The notes beneath the pieces are model-generated. The model was given only the letters and a program-made list of their open reading frames with translations, searched no databases and had not been told where the DNA came from. A DNA stretch of 14,183 bases. Origin: SFHK01 sp045538305 (GTDB lineage: Bacteria > Bacillota > Clostridia > Christensenellales > Aristaeellaceae). The stretch's first letter is position 1; each line of letters starts with the position of its first letter. Position numbers and translations under genes: made by a program. Where the stretch lies: contig JAZSRC010000019.1 in the NCBI GenBank assembly GCA_045538305.1, positions 1 through 14,183 on the forward strand. The letters run 5' to 3'. This document shows positions 1 through 6,428 of this stretch, one piece after another.

Positions 1-92
1 AAAAACGCTTCCCTCTTCCGATTGCCGCCCGGAAATCCCGCAGGATTTCAGGCAATCGGCCCCTCCCATCAAAAAAGGAACTTTTTTGATGG
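1..92 (-). repeat. Dispersed 92-bp structured repeat, copy 1
   Basis: It matches 9487-9578 at 86 of 92 positions without gaps. Mismatches are at copy-1 positions 15, 22, 23, 54, 58 and 79. Both copies lie just downstream of a minus-strand sugar-uptake operon and have the same orientation. It contains no open reading frame of note and no flanking direct repeats that I could identify. It is probably a REP-like or MITE-like extragenic element present elsewhere in this genome, which is an inference from two copies in 14 kb. Confidence 0.8.
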
Positions 93-104
93 ATAGAGGG
101 AAGC
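1..104 (-). terminator. Large structured terminator-like element after the RhaS-like gene (repeat copy 1)
   Basis: Read on the minus strand, this follows the stop of the RhaS-like gene by 34 bases. Three nested structures are visible. An outer 9-bp stem pairs 7-15 with 96-104. Inside it sit a perfect 12-bp hairpin (66-77 with 81-92, loop of three) and a branched hairpin (outer 9 bp 18-26 with 51-59, inner 7 bp 32-38 with 43-49, loop of four). The outer stem is followed on the minus strand by G then five T (5-1), as in a Rho-independent terminator, though the U-tract runs to the window edge. Termination of the upstream operon is inferred. Positions 1-92 are repeated at 9487-9578. Confidence 0.6.
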
Positions 105-138
105 CTTTCGGCAGCGCTCTCTGATTTAAGCTATGGAA

Positions 139-1146
139 TTAATATACGTTCTTCCACTCGTCGATGTTCTCAGCAGTGAAGTAGTAGGGATCGCCAACGA
201 TGGTGAAGGCATTGCCGTTGCCGTCGTCGTAGATCTCAACAACGCCCAGACGGCCAGCCTCGAAGGTCTCGCCGATAGCGCCGTTGATGGTGCCCTCTAC
301 CAGGCCTACGGAAGCATAAGCTGCGCAGTAGCCGAGGTCGATGGGATTCCAGAGGTACATGCCTTCGCATACGCCAGCGGTGATGTACTCAGCCATCTCG
401 GAGGGGAGGCCCAGGCCGGTCAGCTTGATCTTGCCGGTCAGGTCATTGTCCTGGATGCAAGTAGCAGCTGCTGCGATACCAACGGTGGTGGGGGAGATAA
501 CGCCCTTGAGCTCCGGATAGGAGTCGATCAGACCCTGCATTTCCTGATAGGACTTATCGGTCAGGTCGTCGCCGTAAACGATGGTTACGAGCTCGATCTT
601 AGCATATTCTTCCTTCGCGAGTTCCTGCTTCATGTACTCAATCCAGGTATTCTGGTTGTCCATGGTAGCACCTGCGGAAAGGATAGCAATCTGACCTTCG
701 CCGCCGATCTGCTTTGCGATTTCTTCAATCTGTACGCGGCCGATGTTGGCAGCGATGGAGGGGTCAACGTTCAGGTTGCGGCCTTCGGGCAGAACAGCGC
801 TGTCCCAGGATACAACTTTGATGCCCTTTTCCATGGCATTCTTGAGAACGTTTACGAGGCCGGCTGCGTCGTTCGCGGATACGGCGATGACGTCAACTTC
901 GCTCTGAATGTAGCCTTCGATGATCTGGATCTGACCTTCGTTGGAAGAATCAGCGGGGCCGTTGTGGATGAATTCGAATCCGAGTTCGCCTGCTGCCTCT
1001 TCAAAGCCGCGTACTGCTGCCTCGAAGAAGGGGTTGCCGGTCTGCTTGTAGACGACGCCGATCTTAATCGGATCAGCTTCTGCCATAGCGGCCATGCAGC
1101 TTACGGCAAGCATAAGTACCAGTACCAGAGAAAGAACCTTACGCAT
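139..1146 (-). CDS. rhaS: RhaS-like sugar ABC transporter substrate-binding protein
   Basis: This is a periplasmic-binding-protein-like (Peripla_BP_4) protein of 335 aa that would capture a sugar outside the membrane and deliver it to the three transporter proteins encoded upstream. The N-terminus is a signal peptide with a possible lipobox ending at Cys17 (LAVSC), or else signal peptidase I cleavage near residue 24. Motifs remembered from rhizobial RhaS (rhamnose binding) are visible: SWDS at 113-116, DNQN at 163-166, YGDDLTDKSY at 191-200, PTTVG at 219-223, GLGLPSEM at 244-251 and WNPIDLGY at 266-273. LsrB (AI-2 binding) is the close relative and the main alternative. The start is backed by AAGGAGGT about 8 bases upstream. 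It is last in the operon, 51 bases after the second permease gene. Class certain; the rhamnose assignment is moderate. Confidence 0.8.
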   Translation of the reverse strand: MRKVLSLVLVLMLAVSCMAAMAEADPIKIGVVYKQTGNPFFEAAVRGFEEAAGELGFEFIHNGPADSSNEGQIQIIEGYIQSEVDVIAVSANDAAGLVNVLKNAMEKGIKVVSWDSAVLPEGRNLNVDPSIAANIGRVQIEEIAKQIGGEGQIAILSAGATMDNQNTWIEYMKQELAKEEYAKIELVTIVYGDDLTDKSYQEMQGLIDSYPELKGVISPTTVGIAAAATCIQDNDLTGKIKLTGLGLPSEMAEYITAGVCEGMYLWNPIDLGYCAAYASVGLVEGTINGAIGETFEAGRLGVVEIYDDGNGNAFTIVGDPYYFTAENIDEWKNVY

Positions 1147-1170
1147 AATGGGGTACCTCCTTTTATTTCC

Positions 1171-1189
1171 TGCGCGAATTTCTCGCGCA
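1171..1189 (-). promoter_or_regulatory. Intercistronic hairpin before the RhaS-like gene
   Basis: A perfect 7-bp GC-rich stem (1171-1177 with 1183-1189) and a 5-base loop lie in the 51-base gap between the second permease and the binding protein, just ahead of the latter's ribosome binding site. No U-tract follows it in the direction of transcription, so it is not a standard terminator. A 5'-protecting or processing hairpin that raises binding-protein output over permease output is a plausible inference. Confidence 0.5.
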
Positions 1190-1197
1190 AAGATTCG

Positions 1198-2289
1198 TTA
1201 TTGTTTGGCAGACAGCCGGGTCAGTGCCTGCCTTCTGCGCTTGAGCACATTGTTGTAGTCCGTAATATACTGAACGATATTCGGCAAAAGAACCACAACG
1301 ATCAAAAGCGCGCCGACTGCCAAGTTCATGATGAACGAGTCGTTGTAAACGATGTTCAGGCCGTTTTTCAGGCACGTCATCAGAATCAGCGAAAGCAGAA
1401 TTCCGACTACCGATCCGCGTCCGCCTGCCGTGGAAGCGCCGCCCAGAACCGCAACGGCGATCGCCTGCATTTCAAAGCCCGTTGCGTGCGTGTACTTGAC
1501 GGAGCCGGTTCTGGCGGCAAGGAAAATACCGCCGATGGCCGCGAGAAGTCCGTTCAGCGTGAAAAGCAGCACCTTGATTCTGTCGGTACGGATGCCGGAA
1601 TAGCGAGCGGTAACAATGTTCTGACCGGTTGCAAAAATCCTGTGTCCGTGCGGCGTTTTGTGAATCCAGATGAAGAAAAACGGGAATACGACGAGCAGGC
1701 AAAGAAGCATTATCGGTATAGAGCCTACAAATTCATATGCTACCTCAAGGGGCGTTCCGCCGGCCAGCACCCAGCTCGGCGTTTCCTTCGGGAAAAACTT
1801 GTTGATCTGGTCATAACCGATATTTCCGAACCAGGAGGGGAAAGAACCGGTGGACGTGTCCTTCAGGATGATGTAGTTGATTCCACGATAAATGGTCTGC
1901 GTGGAAAGCGTAATGATCATCGGGAACAACTCCTTGAACCGGGTAACGAGCAGTCCGTTGATCAAGCCGCACACAATACCCACAAGCAGCGCCGCAGCAA
2001 GCGCGAATAAGAAGGACTTTCCGTTTCCGCCGTTATAGACAATGCCCATAATCGTCGCCGCAAGACCTGCGGTGGAAGCAACAGAAATGTCAATATCGCC
2101 AAGCAACAGTATCAAAAGCGCGCCCAGCGCCATGAAGCCTACGTCTACCATATAAACGCGCGTTTGGTTCATGAGCTTGGGAAGAGTATACGCCTTGGGA
2201 TCCATAAAGCTGAAGAATCCGAATACCAATATGGTTAGCAATACAAGCAGCCATTCCCAGCGAAGGAAGGACTTCAAAGTCTTATTCAT
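1198..2289 (-). CDS. CUT2-type sugar ABC transporter permease (RhaP-like)
   Basis: This is an integral membrane subunit of 363 aa, of the branched-chain amino acid/ribose permease family (BPD_transp_2), and would form one half of the transmembrane channel of the importer. Long hydrophobic segments alternate with short loops along its length. Family landmarks are LLLGDIDISV at about 61-70, FATGQN at 219-224, and the glycine-rich segment VLGGASTAGGRGSVVG at 281-296. The C-terminus is basic (KRRRQ at about 350-354), consistent with a cytoplasmic tail. The ATG directly follows the TAA of the other permease with no gap, which implies translational coupling. It corresponds in position to the second of two permeases in Rha/Lsr-type operons. 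The substrate is known only through the neighbouring binding protein. Confidence 0.88.
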   Translation of the reverse strand: MNKTLKSFLRWEWLLVLLTILVFGFFSFMDPKAYTLPKLMNQTRVYMVDVGFMALGALLILLLGDIDISVASTAGLAATIMGIVYNGGNGKSFLFALAAALLVGIVCGLINGLLVTRFKELFPMIITLSTQTIYRGINYIILKDTSTGSFPSWFGNIGYDQINKFFPKETPSWVLAGGTPLEVAYEFVGSIPIMLLCLLVVFPFFFIWIHKTPHGHRIFATGQNIVTARYSGIRTDRIKVLLFTLNGLLAAIGGIFLAARTGSVKYTHATGFEMQAIAVAVLGGASTAGGRGSVVGILLSLILMTCLKNGLNIVYNDSFIMNLAVGALLIVVVLLPNIVQYITDYNNVLKRRRQALTRLSAKQ

Positions 2290-3369
2290 TTACAACTTCC
2301 TCCTTCTCAGATTCTGCTTCTGAACGGCTCTCTGCATAACCGCATTGGCGATTACCGCAACCAGTATCAAGCCTCCCTGAATGAGCTTTTTCCAGAATTC
2401 TGCGTTTCCGGTAAGTCTGAGCATCGGAAGACCGTTATTGATTACGCCAATGGTCAACGCGCCAAGAAGCACGCCCGTAATCTTTCCGGCGCCGCCCGTA
2501 ACGGATACGCCGCCAATAACGCATGCAGCGATGACGTACATTTCGTAGCCGGTTTTCAAATCCTGCGTAATCTTGTTGTCATGGCTGGCGAACAACACGC
2601 CCGCAAGGCCCGCAAGCGCGCCCATGATGATGTGTGCAAGCAGCTTGGAACGTCGTACGTTGATGCCGCGCATTTGAGCTGCTTCGGCGTTCGAACCAAC
2701 CGCGTACAGATGACGCCCTGCGCGGAAGTAGGTAATGAATACAAACATGACTATGAAAACCACAATCATAATCCATGTTTTTGAGTTAACGCCCAGTATG
2801 GAAAAATCGCGCGTAAAATCCGTGAATGCGGCGGACATGTCCTTTTTATATACGGCCTGGCCGTTGGAAATGACATGCGCAAGGCCGTAAATAATGTACT
2901 GCGTGCCAAGGGTGGTAATAATCGGAAGGACGTTTCCGTAAGCGATGATCAGTCCGTTTACAAGGCCGCAGCCCGCGCCGATCAGCATTGCGATGCCGAT
3001 AATCTGATAAAGCGGTATGCTGTTTCGAATTTTTACGACTTTTTCAACGCCGTCTACAATCTGCGTAACCTCGGTTGTCGTCAGATTGTTTTTCATAATC
3101 ATACCTGCTGCCATAGCGGAAAACGCCATAATACCGGATATGGAAATGTCGATAGAGCCAACCAGCATAACGCACATCATGCCAAACGCCAGTATGGCAA
3201 GCGTCGCAGTATCCTCAACGATGAAGAACAACTTTTCCACCGACGCAAAAGCGGGAGTTCTTATTCCGACGATGGTTACCAGAAGTACGATAATCAGTAT
3301 AAGGCCGATTTCCCTGTATTTTACGAAAAGGTTGTACAGGGGATTGGACTGTCCGAGTGTTCTTTTCAT
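2290..3369 (-). CDS. CUT2-type sugar ABC transporter permease (RhaQ-like)
   Basis: This is the partner permease, 359 aa, of the same BPD_transp_2 family. It pairs with the product of 1198-2289 to form the channel driven by the double-ATPase subunit. It shows GSIDISISG at 71-79, YAVGSNAEAAQMRGI at 222-236, and a long glycine-rich hydrophobic stretch from about 274 to 304 (VIGGVSVTGGAGK at 284-296). A hydrophilic stretch at about 94-116 interrupts the hydrophobic pattern and is probably an enlarged loop. The C-terminus is basic. The gene starts 2 bases after the ATPase stop codon, with AAGGAGGG inside the end of the ATPase gene as its likely ribosome binding site. Confidence 0.88.
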   Translation of the reverse strand: MKRTLGQSNPLYNLFVKYREIGLILIIVLLVTIVGIRTPAFASVEKLFFIVEDTATLAILAFGMMCVMLVGSIDISISGIMAFSAMAAGMIMKNNLTTTEVTQIVDGVEKVVKIRNSIPLYQIIGIAMLIGAGCGLVNGLIIAYGNVLPIITTLGTQYIIYGLAHVISNGQAVYKKDMSAAFTDFTRDFSILGVNSKTWIMIVVFIVMFVFITYFRAGRHLYAVGSNAEAAQMRGINVRRSKLLAHIIMGALAGLAGVLFASHDNKITQDLKTGYEMYVIAACVIGGVSVTGGAGKITGVLLGALTIGVINNGLPMLRLTGNAEFWKKLIQGGLILVAVIANAVMQRAVQKQNLRRRKL

Positions 3370-3371
3370 AA

Positions 3372-4886
3372 TTACTGTACACCCTCCTTCGCGCGTTTTT
3401 CAAGCGGCATCCCGGCAGAAAGCACGTTTTCCTGCGTGGCTTCACTCTGGGGAATGATGCAGGAAACTCTTCCTTCTCTCATAACGACAATGTTATGAGA
3501 CATATTGATAACCTCGGGAAGTTCGCTGGAAATCATCAGAATACCGTAGCCCTGTTCCGTCAGGCTGCGCATGATTTCGTAAATCTGCGCCTTACTGCCT
3601 ACGTCAACGCCTTTGGTAGGCTCGTCCATAATGAGAATCTTGCTTCTTCCCGACAGAAGCTTGCTGACGACAACCTTCTGCTGATTGCCGCCGGATAGAG
3701 AGGCGGCGGTATCTTCAATGCCGGTAGCGCGGATTCTGAGCTGCTCCTTATACTTTAACGCCTCCTGACCTTCCTTTCTGAAATTGCGGATAAAGCCCCT
3801 GGCAAAGCGCTTTACGGAAGGAAGTGTGATATTATCCTTAATTGACCAGGGAAGGAACAATCCCTGTTTCTGCCTGTCCTCAGGCAGAAGACCGATACCA
3901 AACTTAATTGCACGGCTGGGACTGCCGATTTTGACTCTCTTTTTTCTTACAAAAATTCTGCCGCTTGTCGGCTGCGCAATGCCGCAAATGGTTTCGACCA
4001 CCTCTGTTCTGCCCGCGCCTACAAGGCCGGTCAAACAGAGAATTTCGCCGGAATGCAGCGTAAAGCTTACATCCTTGAAAAAGCCGGTTCGGGAAAGATT
4101 TTCAACCCTCAGAACTTCATCGCCGATTACGCCCTTGCTCTCCGGGAAGAACTGATCAATCGAGCGGCCAACCATGTGGCGAACCAGCGTTGCATTATCA
4201 ACGCCGTCTACCGGCCAGGTGCCAATGTACTGTGCGTCGCGGAATACGGTAACGCGATCAGCCAGCTGATACATATCCTCAAAGCGATGCGAAATCAGTA
4301 TGATGGATATGCCCTTGTCGCGAAGGCCGCGCGCTATGGAATACAGCTCCTCGCTCTCGCGTCTGGAAAGCGCAGCCGTAGGCTCGTCCATGATAAGGAT
4401 GCGCATATCCTGTGAAAGCGCCTTGGCAATTTCAACCAGCTGCTGCTGGGCTACCGACAAAGAACCCATCTGCGCCGTGGGGCTGATATTGCTTCCGAGG
4501 GAGCAAAGAAGGCTCTGCGCCCATTTATTGGTATCGCGCCAGCGGATGGATTTAAAGGGCGTCATCTTTTCATGGCCCATGAAAATATTTTCCGCCACCG
4601 TAAGATCCGGATAGGCGGCCAGATGCTGATAGATCGCCGCGATGCCATACTTTGCGGCGACAATCGGATCGTCGATATGCACTTTCTTTCCGTCCAGTAT
4701 GATTTCTCCGCCGTCCGGACGGTGCACACCGGTAAGAACCTTGATAAAGGTTGACTTACCCGCTCCGTTTTCGCCCATCAGCGCGTGAATTTCGCCCTTT
4801 TTCAGGTTGAACATCACGTTGTCCAGCGCGCGAACACCGGGAAATATTTTGGTTATGCGATTCATTTCAAGCAAGTATTCCGACAT
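3372..4886 (-). CDS. Sugar ABC transporter ATP-binding protein with two fused ATPase domains (RhaT/RbsA-like)
   Basis: This cytoplasmic energy-coupling subunit of 504 aa would hydrolyse ATP to power import through the two permeases. Domain 1 has Walker A GENGAGKST at 38-46, a Q-loop at YQH (86-88), a family-typical signature LSVAQQQ at 143-149, Walker B ILIMDEPT at 163-170 and H-loop His200. Domain 2 has the degenerate Walker A GLVGAGRTE at 287-295, signature LSGGNQQK at 397-404, Walker B ILIMDEPT at 417-424, and Ser in place of the H-loop His (MISSELPEV at 451-459). The degenerate second site and both signatures are normal for CUT2 transporters. It is first in the operon, with a promoter about 40 bases upstream. 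Rhizobial RhaT is this subunit; E. coli RhaT is an unrelated symporter, so no symbol is given. Confidence 0.92.
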   Translation of the reverse strand: MSEYLLEMNRITKIFPGVRALDNVMFNLKKGEIHALMGENGAGKSTFIKVLTGVHRPDGGEIILDGKKVHIDDPIVAAKYGIAAIYQHLAAYPDLTVAENIFMGHEKMTPFKSIRWRDTNKWAQSLLCSLGSNISPTAQMGSLSVAQQQLVEIAKALSQDMRILIMDEPTAALSRRESEELYSIARGLRDKGISIILISHRFEDMYQLADRVTVFRDAQYIGTWPVDGVDNATLVRHMVGRSIDQFFPESKGVIGDEVLRVENLSRTGFFKDVSFTLHSGEILCLTGLVGAGRTEVVETICGIAQPTSGRIFVRKKRVKIGSPSRAIKFGIGLLPEDRQKQGLFLPWSIKDNITLPSVKRFARGFIRNFRKEGQEALKYKEQLRIRATGIEDTAASLSGGNQQKVVVSKLLSGRSKILIMDEPTKGVDVGSKAQIYEIMRSLTEQGYGILMISSELPEVINMSHNIVVMREGRVSCIIPQSEATQENVLSAGMPLEKRAKEGVQ

Positions 4887-4920
4887 ATTCGACCACTTCC
4901 TTCAAGCGTCCAATGCATTT

Positions 4921-4931
4921 ATAATCATTAT
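4921..4931. promoter_or_regulatory. Small palindrome over the -10 region of the importer promoter
   Basis: Five-base arms (ATAAT and ATTAT) surround a single central base and overlap the -10 box at 4927-4932. It could be an operator half-site arrangement, but AT-rich short palindromes arise easily by chance near -10 boxes. Weak call. Confidence 0.2.
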
Positions 4932-4955
4932 ATCAAATTTGCAGTAATAAATCAA
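4927..4955 (-). promoter_or_regulatory. Sigma-70-type promoter of the RhaS-type importer operon
   Basis: On the minus strand there is TTGATT (4955-4950), a 17-base spacer and TATAAT (4932-4927). The spacer ends in TGA, which gives an extended -10 element. The first gene starts at 4886, so the leader would be roughly 35 bases. This is the best promoter in the window on sequence grounds. Confidence 0.75.
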
Positions 4956-4985
4956 TCATTCATTTACAATATGAAAAATAACCAT

Positions 4986-5023
4986 AAAAAAAGCGTTCTC
5001 CGTTCATCCAAACAGGAGAACGC
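4986..5023 (-). terminator. Rho-independent terminator of the CapA-like gene
   Basis: On the minus strand a perfect 9-bp stem (5023-5015 with 5001-4993) with a 13-base loop is followed at once by seven T (4992-4986). It begins 14 bases after the CapA-like stop codon and separates that gene from the sugar importer operon, which has its own promoter just beyond. Confidence 0.9.
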
Positions 5024-5036
5024 CTGTACCGTTACT

Positions 5037-6251
5037 TCATTCAGTTGTTTTTTCGTAGGTAAATGGGTTTTCAAAGCCTTCGGAGTATTCTTCAATTCTC
5101 TTAAGAATTCCTTCTGCTTCTTCGCCTTCAAGCACAGTAGGCTTAAAATCGTTCATATCGGTAACGGAGGATACCGAGCAGGGAATGACATTGATATCGC
5201 CCTTTGAAAGCGATCCGTCTTCCTCAATGATGAATTCCTGCTGGAATATAAAGGTGTCCTTATCCTCCGGATTTTTGTTGCCGCCAAAGCAGAAATTGGC
5301 AAGAGAATACACGATGGTGGTTCCATTATAGGTTTCTATGCCGTTTACCACATGTGTGTGATGACCCAGTACCAGATCCGCGCCTGCATCCGCCGCAGCG
5401 CGGCACAGTTTTTTCATTTCCTTAGTGGGCTTTGTCGCCTTTTCATCGCCGCCATGAATGCTTACAACGACAAGGTCGACCTTTTCCTTCATTTTTTTGA
5501 TATCGTTGGAAACCTCCTTTTCCTTATGATCCCAAACGGTATAGCCAAGCAAACCGATTTTTACGCCCTTTACTTCGTAAATTGCCTCAGCTCCGAAGCC
5601 GCAGTACGCAATTCCTGCTTCCTCCAGCAGTTTTTCGGTATTCTCAAGGCCCTTGTTATAAAAATCCTTTATGTGATTGTTGGCGATCGTTACCGCCTCC
5701 ACGCCGCCTTCCGAAAGGATGTTTACATACTCCGGCTCGCCGCGCATGATATATTCGCGTTCCTCTCTGGGCGTCGCGTTTTTGATCAGAACCACCTCAA
5801 GGTTTGCAATGGTAAGGTCGTCCTCTTCAAAAACATCCTTCACGTTTTCAAAATAGTATCCGTAGCCGTACTGATCGGCATAGCTTTTGAATTTATCCGC
5901 AGTGGTGCTTCTGTTCACGCCGCCCAGCGTGCAATCGCCGCAGGCGGAAATAAGTATGGTTTTTTCCTTGTTTTTAAACATTCTCTGTTCAGCCGGCGAC
6001 AAAGGTTCGGGCGTCGGCGTGGGAGTAGGCGTGGGAGTAGGCGTAGGGGTAGGGGACAGGGTAGGCGAAGGGGTAGGCGTAGGAGTATATACCGGCGCGG
6101 GCGTAGTTTCCGGTATGGTATTTGTGTTTGTCACCGCTGCCGTTACCACAATAAATACGATCGCCATGGAAAGCACGCCGAATACAACCGCCTGTACGAT
6201 ATTCAGTATGCGCTTTCTTTTCATAAGCTTCTTTTTCTTTTTATTCGCCAT
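5037..6251 (-). CDS. CapA-family metallophosphatase-like protein, membrane-anchored
   Basis: This 404-aa protein has a short Lys/Arg-rich N-terminus, one membrane span at about residues 16-40, a Thr-Pro repeat linker at about 49-85, and then a CapA (PGA_cap) domain. Motifs of that calcineurin-like fold are present: GDCTLG at 105-110, NLE at 150-152, NNH at 191-193, HGG at 266-268 and GHHTHVV at 296-302. The layout suggests an extracytoplasmic domain tethered through the cell wall by the linker. CapA takes part in poly-gamma-glutamate capsule synthesis in Bacillus, but no capB, capC or capE lies nearby, so a role in that polymer cannot be claimed. The start chosen (MANKKKK) has GGAG 9 bases upstream; the frame stays open to 6413, but the earlier ATG has no site and overlaps the promoter region. 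Confidence 0.85.
   Translation of the reverse strand: MANKKKKKLMKRKRILNIVQAVVFGVLSMAIVFIVVTAAVTNTNTIPETTPAPVYTPTPTPSPTLSPTPTPTPTPTPTPTPEPLSPAEQRMFKNKEKTILISACGDCTLGGVNRSTTADKFKSYADQYGYGYYFENVKDVFEEDDLTIANLEVVLIKNATPREEREYIMRGEPEYVNILSEGGVEAVTIANNHIKDFYNKGLENTEKLLEEAGIAYCGFGAEAIYEVKGVKIGLLGYTVWDHKEKEVSNDIKKMKEKVDLVVVSIHGGDEKATKPTKEMKKLCRAAADAGADLVLGHHTHVVNGIETYNGTTIVYSLANFCFGGNKNPEDKDTFIFQQEFIIEEDGSLSKGDINVIPCSVSSVTDMNDFKPTVLEGEEAEGILKRIEEYSEGFENPFTYEKTTE
5997..6107 (-). repeat. Low-complexity Thr-Pro coding repeat
   Basis: Imperfect 6-base units (plus strand GGNGTN) encode the Thr-Pro-rich linker of the CapA-like protein, residues about 49-85. Such a tract can gain or lose units by slippage in whole dipeptides, changing linker length without breaking the frame. 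It is coding sequence and not a CRISPR array. Confidence 0.8.
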
Positions 6252-6299
6252 ATCTAAAATCTCCGCATTATTCTGTAATCCGCACTTTTTACCGAATAC

Positions 6300-6328
6300 A
6301 TTATACAAAAAAACCGATGAAATGGGAA
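6300..6328 (-). promoter_or_regulatory. Promoter of the CapA-like gene
   Basis: On the minus strand TTCCCA (6328-6323; 4 of 6 consensus bases) precedes TATAAT (6305-6300) by exactly 17 bases. The CapA-like start at 6251 lies about 40 bases beyond the predicted start of transcription. It lies back to back with the promoter for the M16C gene. Confidence 0.6.
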
Positions 6329-6366
6329 TTCGTTTTACAGGAATTTTTCCATATGCTCCGCTTAGG

Positions 6367-6395
6367 TTGCATCGCTTGAAAGCATCAGGTATAAT
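6367..6395 (+). promoter_or_regulatory. Promoter of the M16C peptidase gene
   Basis: TTGCAT (6367-6372) and a perfect TATAAT (6390-6395) are separated by 17 bases. A second overlapping TATAAT at 6395-6400 has no well-placed -35. The leader would be about 25-30 bases, ending in GGAGGA (6415-6420), 8 bases before the ATG at 6429. Confidence 0.6.
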
Positions 6396-6428
6396 ATAAT
6401 AGTAAAAACACAACGGAGGAACATTTTT

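Noticed and set aside
1..92. Insertion sequence remnant
   Set aside because: No transposase fragment, no terminal inverted repeats bounding the whole element in both copies, and no target-site duplication seen. A non-autonomous mobile origin remains possible but is not shown.
133..2010. 625-codon open frame on the plus strand opposite the RhaS-like and permease genes
   Set aside because: It has no ribosome binding site, runs antisense across two clear family members and a gene boundary, and its translation has no recognisable domain. It reflects codon bias of the real genes.
5997..6107. Regular short repeats suggesting a CRISPR or other non-coding array
   Set aside because: The period is 6 bases with no spacers, and the repeat codes a Thr-Pro linker in frame in a real gene.
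5352..6257. 301-codon plus-strand frame opposite the CapA-like gene
   Set aside because: Antisense shadow; its arginine/glycine-rich end is simply the reverse reading of the Thr-Pro repeat.
6252..6413. 54-residue N-terminal extension of the CapA-like protein
   Set aside because: It would place the start upstream of the promoter at 6300-6328 and lacks a ribosome binding site; the ATG at 6251 has both in the right places.
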